A stretch of DNA of 64,000 nucleotides, taken from Sphaerochaeta globosa str. Buddy. GTDB lineage: Bacteria; Spirochaetota; Spirochaetia; Sphaerochaetales; Sphaerochaetaceae. Of the stretch, positions 1-7,011 are shown piece by piece (the stretch's first letter is position 1; each line of letters begins with the position of its first letter). A model generated the notes under the pieces. It was not told where the DNA came from, did not search any database, and worked only from the letters and a program-made list of their open reading frames with translations. The translations under genes were made by a program, and so were the position numbers. Location: NCBI RefSeq assembly GCF_000190435.1, contig NC_015152.1, positions 1,618,458-1,682,457 of the forward strand. The letters are read 5' to 3'.

Positions 1-74
1 CCATAAAAACCCGCCAGGTTCCGAATCAGGATACTTGGTCTGATACCAATACTGGCTACAATGCAAAGCGAATC

Positions 75-290
75 TTAGTTTGTCAAGAAATCCAGAATAT
101 TCCACCCGGTCTGTTCACTCTGCTTGAACAATTCAGTATAACCGCATTGTTGGCAGGAGATGGTAACAAACCGCTTGTTCTGCACATCGAAAATCTTGGC
201 AAAATTGCCTCCGGTAGCTTGAAACCGGTCGCTCTCATAGTGGGTGCAACCGCATTTTGGACATACGTACTGCTGTTTTTCCATGGCCAC
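75..290 (-). CDS. Small zinc-ribbon protein, nucleic-acid-binding type
   Basis: Small protein of about 71 residues with two Cys pairs: CPKCGC near residues 10-15 and CQQCGY near 46-51. This is the four-cysteine pattern of a zinc ribbon. The family (zinc-ribbon proteins formerly DUF2082) is thought to bind nucleic acid, but no role is established. It reads away from the tRNA gene. GTG at 290 lies six bases after a TATGGT box and has no Shine-Dalgarno, suggesting leaderless start; ATG at 284 is the alternative. The family is fairly sure; the function is unknown. Confidence 0.75.
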   Translation of the reverse strand: MAMEKQQYVCPKCGCTHYESDRFQATGGNFAKIFDVQNKRFVTISCQQCGYTELFKQSEQTGWNILDFLTN

Positions 291-296
291 TACTCT

Positions 297-302
297 ACCA
301 TA
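297..302 (-). promoter_or_regulatory. -10 box six bases before GTG start
   Basis: TATGGT on the minus strand, then six bases, then GTG at 290. No Shine-Dalgarno is present, so a leaderless transcript is likely. No good -35 is visible. Confidence 0.45.
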
Positions 303-335
303 GTTTCATCACAGAAAAAAGGGATAAAAACCCTC

Positions 336-365
336 TTGACTAAACCAAACGCCTTTAGTTATAGT
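336..365 (+). promoter_or_regulatory. Promoter of tRNA-Met
   Basis: TTGACT (336-341), an 18-base spacer and TATAGT (360-365). Transcription would begin about 8 bases before the tRNA 5' end. Confidence 0.65.
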
Positions 366-379
366 GTCAGAGTTGTTAT

Positions 380-452
380 GGCGGCATAGCTCAGTTGGTA
401 GAGCAAACGGCTCATATCCGTTCGGTCAGGGGTCCGAGTCCCTTTGCCGCTA
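380..452 (+). tRNA. tRNA-Met (anticodon CAT)
   Basis: A full cloverleaf can be drawn: acceptor GGCGGCA/TGCCGCT, D stem GCTC/GAGC, anticodon stem AACGG/CCGTT with loop CTCATAT (anticodon CAT at 413-415), T stem AGGGG/CCCTT with loop TCCGAGT, discriminator A. The acceptor begins with a G:T pair rather than the C:A mismatch of initiator tRNA, so this is an elongator tRNA. It resembles elongator Met. A lysidine-modified tRNA-Ile2 shares the CAT anticodon and cannot be fully excluded. CCA is not encoded. Confidence 0.9.
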
Positions 453-458
453 GTGTAA

Positions 459-493
459 AGACCTCCTTGGAAATCCAGGGAGGTCTCGTTTTA
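459..493 (+). terminator. Terminator after tRNA-Met
   Basis: Twelve-base stem AGACCTCCTTGG / CCAGGGAGGTCT with one T:G wobble and loop AAAT, followed by CGTTTTA. It lies 6 bases after the tRNA. Confidence 0.85.
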
Positions 494-532
494 TCTGCAT
501 GGTATCGTATGGATTTCCCCCAGCCCAAAACG

Positions 533-538
533 TATAGT
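533..538 (+). promoter_or_regulatory. -10 box six bases before thpR ATG
   Basis: TATAGT followed by six bases and ATG at 545. TGGATT lies 17 bases upstream as a weak -35. The spacing fits leaderless initiation. Confidence 0.5.
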
Positions 539-544
539 ATGCCT

Positions 545-1066
545 ATGAGACTTTTCTATGCCCTTACGTTTGACGAACAAACCCTCCGTTCACTGAGCCA
601 GATTCAGGACACACTACAGCCTTTGCTTCTCAAAGGAAGAAGGACTGCTATCAACAATCTGCACCTCACCCTCAGCTTTCTGGGTGAGCAGGACCCTCGG
701 CTGCTTGCCAATCTAACCAAGGGACTCCAAAAGCTTCCCTGCGACCCTATTTCGCTTGAGTTCTCACAGCTTGGCATGTTTACCAAGCCCGGGGGAAACA
801 TTATTTGGCTTGGCATAACCAAAAGTCAGCAACTACGCACTTTACAATCCTACTTGGTTTCGATGTTGAAGGAACTTCCCGTACAATTCACCGATTCTCC
901 GTTTACAGAGCATGTTACGCTGTTTCGCAACGCACACCTGGTCAGCCTTCCAGAGACTACAAGATTGAACTGTTCCATCCAAGCAATCAGGCTCATGCAC
1001 TCCCACCAAGTACAGGGAGTGCTTACCTATACGCCAATTTCTTCTAACTATTTATCAGAAAAATAG
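545..1066 (+). CDS. thpR: RNA 2',3'-cyclic phosphodiesterase (ThpR/LigT family)
   Basis: A 2H-phosphoesterase of about 173 residues. It shows both catalytic His-x-Thr motifs of the family: HLTLSFLG near residue 40 and HVTLFR near residue 125. Family members hydrolyse RNA 2',3'-cyclic phosphates to 2'-phosphates or ligate tRNA halves in vitro; the physiological role is unsettled. The N-terminus MRLFYALTFD is typical of the family. I chose ATG 545, six bases after TATAGT; ATG 539 would overlap the -10 box. Reading further upstream would run through the tRNA terminator, so longer forms are unlikely. Confidence 0.85.
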   Translation: MRLFYALTFDEQTLRSLSQIQDTLQPLLLKGRRTAINNLHLTLSFLGEQDPRLLANLTKGLQKLPCDPISLEFSQLGMFTKPGGNIIWLGITKSQQLRTLQSYLVSMLKELPVQFTDSPFTEHVTLFRNAHLVSLPETTRLNCSIQAIRLMHSHQVQGVLTYTPISSNYLSEK

Positions 1067-1081
1067 TTGGTTTTTCCATAA

Positions 1082-1110
1082 TTGCATCGAATGTGTTTGT
1101 ATGCTATGGT
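1082..1110 (+). promoter_or_regulatory. Promoter ending six bases before ATG 1117
   Basis: TTGCAT (1082-1087), a 17-base spacer, TATGGT (1105-1110), then six bases to ATG. The same architecture, with an identical -35, occurs at 44660-44688. Confidence 0.6.
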
Positions 1111-1116
1111 CAGACC

Positions 1117-1890
1117 ATGGATACGTACGTAGAACAGAATGCTAAAGCATGGGACTGGGAAGTCGGTCGCAATAATATATGGACTGATGGTTGCACACAA
1201 GAACAAATCGACAAAGCCCGCAAAGGCGAACTCGATATGGTTCTCTCTCCTTTTAAGAAAGTACCTGCTTCATGGGTCTCGGACATTGCCGGCAAAAAAG
1301 TCTTGGCTCTTGCTTCAGGTGGCGGGCAGCAAGCAGTACTCCTTGCTTTAGCAGGTGCCCAGGTAACTGTTTTCGATGTTTCAAAGAAGCAATTGGCCCA
1401 AGATGCCTCATATGCTGAGAAACTCAACTTGGATATTCAATTGGTTCGTGGGGATATGCGTGATCTCTCCTGCTTTGAGGATGCTTCTTTCGACCTCATC
1501 TACAATCCCACCTCATCCTGTTTCATTGACGATGTAAAAGCCATGTACAGTCACTGCTATAGGATTTTACGGACCAAAGGCTATTTCCTTACATCGATAA
1601 CCAATCCAGTACTCTATATGTTTGACGAGAAACGTGCATTGAAAAACAAACTGCGTGTCAAATACACACTTCCCTACTCCGATCTGAACAGTCTGAGTGC
1701 CAAACAATTGGAGAAGCGAATGAAAAACCATGATACCGTCGAGTTCAGCCATACGCTTGAGGATTTGCTTGGAGGAGTTACCGACTGCGGTTTTCACATT
1801 ACCGATCTCTATACCGATACAGCCGGTTGCATGATGATGGATAGTTATGTACACGATTGTTATCTTGCACTCAGGGCCTGCAAAAACTGA
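1117..1890 (+). CDS. Class I SAM-dependent methyltransferase
   Basis: About 257 residues. The SAM-binding region is seen as VLALASGGGQQAVLLALAGA (motif I, near residues 63-82), the acidic end of strand 2 in VTVFDVSKKQL, and a later GDMRDL. The pattern is that of Methyltransf_11/25 proteins, whose substrates are mostly unknown. The N-terminus MDTYVEQNAKAWDWEV is characteristic of a conserved bacterial subfamily. ATG 1117 is preferred over the upstream ATG 1093 because a good promoter ends six bases before it. Cytoplasmic; no neighbour indicates a substrate. Confidence 0.8.
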   Translation: MDTYVEQNAKAWDWEVGRNNIWTDGCTQEQIDKARKGELDMVLSPFKKVPASWVSDIAGKKVLALASGGGQQAVLLALAGAQVTVFDVSKKQLAQDASYAEKLNLDIQLVRGDMRDLSCFEDASFDLIYNPTSSCFIDDVKAMYSHCYRILRTKGYFLTSITNPVLYMFDEKRALKNKLRVKYTLPYSDLNSLSAKQLEKRMKNHDTVEFSHTLEDLLGGVTDCGFHITDLYTDTAGCMMMDSYVHDCYLALRACKN

Positions 1891-1897
1891 CAAACGC

Positions 1898-1927
1898 TTG
1901 TTGATTGACCTGCAAGCTGTGTATACT
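1898..1927 (+). promoter_or_regulatory. Promoter ending six bases before ATG 1934
   Basis: TTGTTG (1898-1903), an 18-base spacer, TATACT (1922-1927), six bases, ATG. No Shine-Dalgarno lies between. Confidence 0.55.
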
Positions 1928-1933
1928 TGTTGT

Positions 1934-2761
1934 ATGGAAAACTACTTTGCACGACTTTTGTTGACGAGTGAACTCGACGATCCCATCTACTTTGCCAAGA
2001 TCCACCAGCAGATAGCAGATCTTGAGAAGCAGCGTATCGCCCACTTCAACGAACATGGACCGATGAACCCCCAATATGTCGTGGTGATGAGTGAGTTGAA
2101 TATGGCGTATCTACAGGCCCGTGATACCTCCAGTGAATTGGAAATCGCCCAACAAATTTATCAGACCAGCCTTTCACTGTACGACCAGGAAGATGAACGA
2201 ACCCTCGAGGCACTACTTGCCCTCGGCCTTTCCTATCTTGATGATAATCAACTGGATGAGGCACTGGGCATCGCTACTTCGCTGCTCGCCCTTCCATGGT
2301 CACAGGATAGTGGAAGCAGATATGACCTATATATCGATGCCTTGTGTTTCCAAGCGGATATTCAGCATGCCAAACAACTCTACTCCCAGGAATTGGTGAT
2401 CAGAAAGCATGTTCTTTCCCTTCTGGAAGAGTTGGCGGGTTCTGTTTCCAGCCAGGCAGTCATGGCCCGTTGCGGCCTCGCTTTCTGCCTGGAGAAAATG
2501 AAAAAGTATCGACAGGCCCTCGACCACTACTTGGTAGTACGCTCCTATCTTGATAGCGAGGAGCAATTTGCCACGGAAGCTGAAAAAATCGGCCTTTTGG
2601 TACATATCGGACGCTGTTATCGAAAACTGGGTAACTTTGATGACGCTACGGTTTTATATCACTGGGCCCACAATCAGGCGACCAAACATTTTGGCGCTGC
2701 ATCGACCTTGGCCCAAAAAATGAAAAAGCTGGTGGGAGTAATCGATACTACCCAGCCTTAA
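1934..2761 (+). CDS. TPR-repeat protein
   Basis: About 275 residues, almost wholly helical, with tetratricopeptide-like units such as the segment ending YLDDNQLDEAL and the one containing GRCYRKLGNFDDATVLYHWA. No signal peptide or enzymatic motif is visible, so it is probably a cytoplasmic protein-protein scaffold. The partner is unknown. Its own promoter precedes it and no co-transcribed neighbour is evident. Confidence 0.6.
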   Translation: MENYFARLLLTSELDDPIYFAKIHQQIADLEKQRIAHFNEHGPMNPQYVVVMSELNMAYLQARDTSSELEIAQQIYQTSLSLYDQEDERTLEALLALGLSYLDDNQLDEALGIATSLLALPWSQDSGSRYDLYIDALCFQADIQHAKQLYSQELVIRKHVLSLLEELAGSVSSQAVMARCGLAFCLEKMKKYRQALDHYLVVRSYLDSEEQFATEAEKIGLLVHIGRCYRKLGNFDDATVLYHWAHNQATKHFGAASTLAQKMKKLVGVIDTTQP

Positions 2762-2782
2762 TTCCTACTATATTTATAGGTA

Positions 2783-2812
2783 TTGACCAAATCCTTTCTT
2801 TTGTGTTCTACT
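2783..2812 (+). promoter_or_regulatory. Promoter of the DUF3793-flavodoxin pair
   Basis: TTGACC (2783-2788), then a 17-18 base spacer to TTCTAC/TCTACT (2806-2812). The -35 is good and the -10 is poor, as is common for regulated promoters. The palindrome at 2821-2836 would cover the start of transcription. Confidence 0.5.
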
Positions 2813-2820
2813 ATGCAAGA

Positions 2821-2836
2821 GTTAGCATATGCTAAC
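2821..2836. promoter_or_regulatory. Perfect 16-bp palindrome over the start codon
   Basis: GTTAGCATATGCTAAC is identical to its reverse complement, and the ATG of the DUF3793 gene lies inside it (2829-2831). Half-sites of TTAG and CTAA recall DtxR/IdeR/MntR-type metal repressor operators. The position, just downstream of the promoter, suits repression. The identity of the repressor is inference. Confidence 0.6.
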
Positions 2837-3419
2837 CTACTATACATTGAGGAAAGCCGTGTCAGACGAACTTATCATACGTTTTGCATCTCCTACCTTG
2901 GCCGCGCTCAAGGTAGGTAGTTTAATCAGTTACCGCACTACAGATTTTGAAGCTTTGCATACGACCGTTGAGCAGTGGAACATTAAATTGAATCCTAAAG
3001 GCGTTGTTGTAACACTCCTGCAGCAAAAAAAAGATTTGTATTTGATGTATGTACATCGGCCCAACCTCTTGGAACACAAGTTGAAGCAGAAGGAAGTACA
3101 ACACATTCTCTGTCCCTTGGGGTATCCGATTTGTCCGCTCGCGGATTCAATTGAGCATCTCATGCACCGCTTGGACCATGAAGAACAGTTTCCCCATGAA
3201 ATCGGTCTCTTTTTGGGGTATCCGGCATCTGATGTACAAGCTTTTATCCGTAATAAGGGGTGTGACGGTAAATGTGATGGATGTTGGAAAGTGTATACGG
3301 ATGTCCAACAAGCAAAAAAGGTGTTCGCACAATATAAGAAATGTACCCGTCTCTACCTTGAGTTGCACCAGAAAGGAAAAAAACTAGAGGATTTGACGGT
3401 TCAAAGGAAACATATATGA
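2829..3419 (+). CDS. DUF3793 family protein
   Basis: 196 residues. The diagnostic region FPHEIGLFLGYPASDVQAFI (near 119-138), followed by a Gly/Cys segment and WKVY, matches DUF3793. This family is often found next to flavodoxins and iron or heme genes in anaerobes; its biochemical function is unknown. The C-terminal cysteines (CDGKCDGC) could hold a metal. It overlaps the flavodoxin start by 4 bases (ATGA), so the two are translationally coupled. The palindrome over its start codon suggests metal-dependent repression. Confidence 0.75.
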   Translation: MLTYYTLRKAVSDELIIRFASPTLAALKVGSLISYRTTDFEALHTTVEQWNIKLNPKGVVVTLLQQKKDLYLMYVHRPNLLEHKLKQKEVQHILCPLGYPICPLADSIEHLMHRLDHEEQFPHEIGLFLGYPASDVQAFIRNKGCDGKCDGCWKVYTDVQQAKKVFAQYKKCTRLYLELHQKGKKLEDLTVQRKHI

Positions 3420-3841
3420 AACAGATTGCAGTTGTCTATTATAGTGGAACAGGGAATACACAGGCGTTGGCCGATGCCGTTATCGAGGGTGTACGGGAAG
3501 CTGGAGCCTTTGCAAAAGTCATCAGCGCCGGTATGTTTTCAGCAGATATGCTGGACAGTTACGACGCCTTTGCCTTTGGGTGTCCTGCCATGGGCAGTGA
3601 AAGCTTGGAGGACGAGGTGTTTGAGCCGATGTTTGAATCGTTGTTGCCTCATCTCAGCGGAAAAACCGTCGCCCTGTTTGGTTCGTATGGCTGGGGTGAT
3701 GGTCAGTGGATGCGAGAGTGGCAGGAAACCACCCGTAAAAGCGGTGCGCTGCTGGCAGCAGAACCTGTAATTGCCGAGGACACTCCCGACCAAACAGCCT
3801 TGGCCGAGGCAAAAGCCTTAGGAGTTGCGCTTGGCCGCTAA
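3416..3841 (+). CDS. Flavodoxin
   Basis: 141 residues, a typical short-chain flavodoxin. The FMN phosphate loop is seen as YYSGTGNTQALA (near 8-19), with later FMN-contacting loops FGCPAMGSESLEDEVFEP and FGSYGWGDGQWM. It would carry electrons in place of ferredoxin, often when iron is short. AAAGGA precedes the ATG. It is coupled to DUF3793 upstream, which supports an iron-response unit. Its 3' end overlaps the convergent agmatinase gene by 24 bases. Confidence 0.9.
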   Translation: MKQIAVVYYSGTGNTQALADAVIEGVREAGAFAKVISAGMFSADMLDSYDAFAFGCPAMGSESLEDEVFEPMFESLLPHLSGKTVALFGSYGWGDGQWMREWQETTRKSGALLAAEPVIAEDTPDQTALAEAKALGVALGR

Positions 3842-4675
3842 GCCCATCAGGAAGTAGACGAGTTTACCAGCTGTATAGCTTGGGTGGTGGAGTTGATTGG
3901 GTGCAAGCTCCACCACATCCATGCCGATAATCGTCCTACCCTCGGTCAAGCTTTCCAACAGCGTGATGGCATCCCACCAGGATAGTCCACCTGGATCGGG
4001 GGTGCCGGTTGCGCTCATCAGCGAGGCGTCAAAACCATCCACATCGAAGGTTATATAGAGCTTTTTCGGGAACGTCGCAGGAAGCTGTAGCGTAGAGAGA
4101 TCCTTACAGCGATAGAGGTAGGATGCATCGTAATGCCCTACCTGATAGCGTTCTCTTGCGGCAAGGTCCTCTTCACTGAAATTCCTGATGCCTACCTGAA
4201 AAAGGGGTATACCCTTCTCCACCACCCTACGCATAACACAGGCGTGGCTGAGTTTACTCTCTTCATATGTATCGCGTAAATCCATATGGGCATCGAACTG
4301 CAATACCCCAACATCTTCATAGGAAAGCAGTAAATCGATGGCGGCATTGGTCACCGAATGCTCCCCACCCAAGAGAACAGGAATAGCATTACAGGTACGT
4401 GCATTGAGCATTGCCTTGCTTGCCCGCTCGATGGAGTCCTCACCGTTTTCACTCATTTCTACATTGAGGGTTGTATGAATGCCAAGCAGTCCCGGATTGC
4501 CGTAGCCTTCCACCAGTTGCTCCAATTGTCCGGAAGCCTCAATAATGGCAGATGGACCATGTTTGGTTCCACCCATGTAGGAGACAGTCTCCTCCAAGGG
4601 AAAAGGAATGACATGAAAGTGTGCCTTTTGGGGATCAGCATTGGGAAATTCCGAGTCAAGAAACCAATGTTCCAT
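3818..4675 (-). CDS. speB: Agmatinase (ureohydrolase family)
   Basis: 285 residues with the manganese-binding signatures of the arginase/agmatinase family: GGEHS, FDAHMDLRD and FDVDGFDAS. It would hydrolyse agmatine to putrescine and urea. Agmatinase rather than arginase is inferred from its place as last gene in an operon with arginine decarboxylase, carboxynorspermidine dehydrogenase and decarboxylase. GGAG lies before the ATG, and the gene starts 8 bases after nspC ends. Confidence 0.88.
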   Translation of the reverse strand: MEHWFLDSEFPNADPQKAHFHVIPFPLEETVSYMGGTKHGPSAIIEASGQLEQLVEGYGNPGLLGIHTTLNVEMSENGEDSIERASKAMLNARTCNAIPVLLGGEHSVTNAAIDLLLSYEDVGVLQFDAHMDLRDTYEESKLSHACVMRRVVEKGIPLFQVGIRNFSEEDLAARERYQVGHYDASYLYRCKDLSTLQLPATFPKKLYITFDVDGFDASLMSATGTPDPGGLSWWDAITLLESLTEGRTIIGMDVVELAPNQLHHPSYTAGKLVYFLMGLAAKRNS

Positions 4676-4683
4676 ACATTCTC

Positions 4684-5799
4684 CTACGATAATCGTCTTT
4701 GATAGTCATCAAAGCTGAACGTTTTGACAATCTGGTACAGCCCGTCTCGAACCATGCCGATGTCAGCAAGTGCAATACCGTTGAACATGGTAGTTTTTAC
4801 CATGGTGTAGTGCATCATGTCACACAAAAGAAGCGTATCACCTACTTTGGGTTGTTTCTTGAAGCGATACGAACCTACCCAATCGCCTGCCAGGCAGCTA
4901 CAGCCTCCCAGGCGGTACCCTCCCTCTTGGACGATTTCAGCTCCTACCACCTGAGGAGCATACGGCATTTCCAAACAATCGGGCATATGGGTGGCAAACG
5001 AGGTATCAAGCATCAGTGTGGTGATGCCTTGATTTTGTACGATATCAAGAATTCTGGTAGCCAAGTACCCTGTTTCCCAGACAAACGCCGCCCCGGGTTC
5101 CAGATACAGCTGAATATGGGGATGACGCATACAGAAGGATGAGAGGACGGCCTTGAACAGCTCAAGGTCATAGCCCTTTTTGGTTACCAGATGCCCGCCA
5201 CCAAGGTTGAGCCAAGAAATGGAAGGAAGCAAATGCCCATAGTGTTTTTCGATGGAAACCAGGGTTTGCTCAAGATCATGCGCCGTGCTCTCACAAAGGT
5301 TGTGTGAATGCAGGCCGCTCAAGCCTTCAGGGAGTGTCGGCAACGCTTGGGGAAGGACACCCAGGCGTGAACCGATCGCACAGGGGTCGTAAAGTTCTGT
5401 TTCAACTGCAGAATACAGTGGATTGATTCTCAGACCTTTGCTGGCTCTTGGGCAGTCTTTCGTATGTTTCTCATACTCATTGAGGGAATTGAAGGTAATA
5501 TGCTTGGCAATCCTGGCAATGGTCTCGAACTCACGGTCTTGATACACCGGAGCATACGCATGCACTTCTGAAAAGTAAGGAGAAGCGAGGAGAGCCTCAT
5601 TGAGTGAGGATATGGTTGCCCCGCATGCAGAAGCCGCCAGCTCTGGAAAAACAGAGTGCATGGCAAAACCCTTGAGTGCGAAGAGAAATTTGACCGGCAC
5701 CTGATCTTGCAGTTGCTTGATAAGGGCAAGGTTTTTTTGTAAGGCTTCATACTCCAGCACAAAGGCTGGAGTATGGGATATCTGCTTGGTATCGATCAT
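4684..5799 (-). CDS. nspC: Carboxy(nor)spermidine decarboxylase
   Basis: 371 residues, fold III PLP-dependent decarboxylase. The PLP lysine is in FALKGF (near residue 44), the glycine loop is LNLGGGHLV, and the C-terminal Cys-box reads GCSCLAGD, typical of NspC. It decarboxylates carboxyspermidine to spermidine, or carboxynorspermidine to norspermidine. With agmatinase making putrescine in the same operon, spermidine is the likelier product. It starts 4 bases after the dehydrogenase gene stops. Confidence 0.9.
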   Translation of the reverse strand: MIDTKQISHTPAFVLEYEALQKNLALIKQLQDQVPVKFLFALKGFAMHSVFPELAASACGATISSLNEALLASPYFSEVHAYAPVYQDREFETIARIAKHITFNSLNEYEKHTKDCPRASKGLRINPLYSAVETELYDPCAIGSRLGVLPQALPTLPEGLSGLHSHNLCESTAHDLEQTLVSIEKHYGHLLPSISWLNLGGGHLVTKKGYDLELFKAVLSSFCMRHPHIQLYLEPGAAFVWETGYLATRILDIVQNQGITTLMLDTSFATHMPDCLEMPYAPQVVGAEIVQEGGYRLGGCSCLAGDWVGSYRFKKQPKVGDTLLLCDMMHYTMVKTTMFNGIALADIGMVRDGLYQIVKTFSFDDYQRRLS

Positions 5800-5802
5800 G
5801 CT

Positions 5803-7008
5803 CTATTTTCCAAAGGCAAGCTTGCCATCTACAACGACTTCCCAGGGAAGACCCATTTTCCCGAGTTCTGCAAGGAACGGGTCGGGGTCAAACTGCTCCA
5901 TGTTCCATACCCCTGGTGCATTCCAAATTCCTCTTGCAACCAAACTGGCACCAAGGGCTGCAGGAACTCCTGTGGTATAGGAGACTGCCTGTGCTTTGGT
6001 ATCCTGATAAGCCATCTGATGACTGCAGTTGTTGAAAATAAAAAAGGTGCGTTCCTTTCCATCCTTCACTCCCCTGATCTGACAACCGATGGAAGTCTGG
6101 CCTTGATAGTTGGGGCCAAGCGAGGAAGGCTCGGGAAGCACTGCCTTCAGGAACTGAAGAGGTTGTATTTCCATACCCTGATACTCGATCGGTTTGATAC
6201 TAGTCATGCCGACCTCCTCAAGGACCCTCAAAAAGGTGATGTATTGCTGACTGAACGTCATCCAGAAGCGGGCACGCTTGAGGGTGGGGTAATGCATCAC
6301 CAGTGATTCCAGTTCTTCGTGGAAGAGGAGATAGCTCTCCTTCGAACCTACCCGCGGATAGTCTACATTCTGGTGAATTTCTAGCGGTTCTGTTTCCAGC
6401 CACTCACCCTTCTCATAATACTTTCCGTTCTGGGTAATTTCCCGTATATTTATTTCTGGATTGAAGTTGGTTGCAAAACTCTTGCCATGGTCGCCGGCAT
6501 TGCAATCTACAATATCAAGATAGTGCATCTCGTCAAAGTAATGCTTGGCGGCATACGAGGTAAACACATTGGTTACCCCGGGGTCGAAACCCGAGCCAAG
6601 CAGAGCGGTCAAGCCGGCCTTTTCAAATTTTTCCCTGAATGCCCATTGCCACGAGTATTCAAAATGCGCCACATCTTTGGGTTCGTAGTTTGCAGTATCC
6701 ACATAGTGCACTCCACACTCCAGGCAGGCCTGCATAATAGTAAGGTCCTGATACGGAAGGGCTACATTGAGCAATACATCCGCCTTGAAATTCCTGATAA
6801 GGGAAACAAGGGCTTGCACATCGTCTGCATCCACCTCTGCTGTGCGGATGGGAACAGGTCCTGCTTCCTTGGCGATGGCGTCACACTTTGCCTTGGTTCT
6901 GCTGGCGAGCAATATCTCTTCATAGAGGTCTTCCATGCGTGCGGACTTGCGCACTGCAACATTGCCAACTCCCCCAGCACCAATAATTATCAATCGTTTC
7001 TTGTTCAT
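5803..7008 (-). CDS. Carboxy(nor)spermidine dehydrogenase (saccharopine dehydrogenase family)
   Basis: 401 residues. The Rossmann motif GAGGVGNVAV is at residues 10-19, followed by the saccharopine dehydrogenase-like segment GSGFDPGVTNVFTSYA near residue 138. The enzyme condenses putrescine (or diaminopropane) with aspartate semialdehyde and reduces the imine with NADPH. Function is assigned from family and from position directly before nspC. AGGAG precedes the ATG and the gene begins 4 bases after speA ends. Confidence 0.88.
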   Translation of the reverse strand: MNKKRLIIIGAGGVGNVAVRKSARMEDLYEEILLASRTKAKCDAIAKEAGPVPIRTAEVDADDVQALVSLIRNFKADVLLNVALPYQDLTIMQACLECGVHYVDTANYEPKDVAHFEYSWQWAFREKFEKAGLTALLGSGFDPGVTNVFTSYAAKHYFDEMHYLDIVDCNAGDHGKSFATNFNPEINIREITQNGKYYEKGEWLETEPLEIHQNVDYPRVGSKESYLLFHEELESLVMHYPTLKRARFWMTFSQQYITFLRVLEEVGMTSIKPIEYQGMEIQPLQFLKAVLPEPSSLGPNYQGQTSIGCQIRGVKDGKERTFFIFNNCSHQMAYQDTKAQAVSYTTGVPAALGASLVARGIWNAPGVWNMEQFDPDPFLAELGKMGLPWEVVVDGKLAFGK

Positions 7009-7011
7009 CCC

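Noticed and set aside
395-544. A longer thpR reading frame starting inside the tRNA gene
   Set aside because: It would run through the tRNA and its terminator. The family N-terminus MRLFYALTFD starts at 545 and a -10 box lies six bases before it.
4358-4702. Open frames opposite the polyamine, catalase, DnaE2 and other long genes
   Set aside because: They lie antisense to strongly conserved genes, lack ribosome-binding sites and family motifs, and follow from the composition of the real genes.
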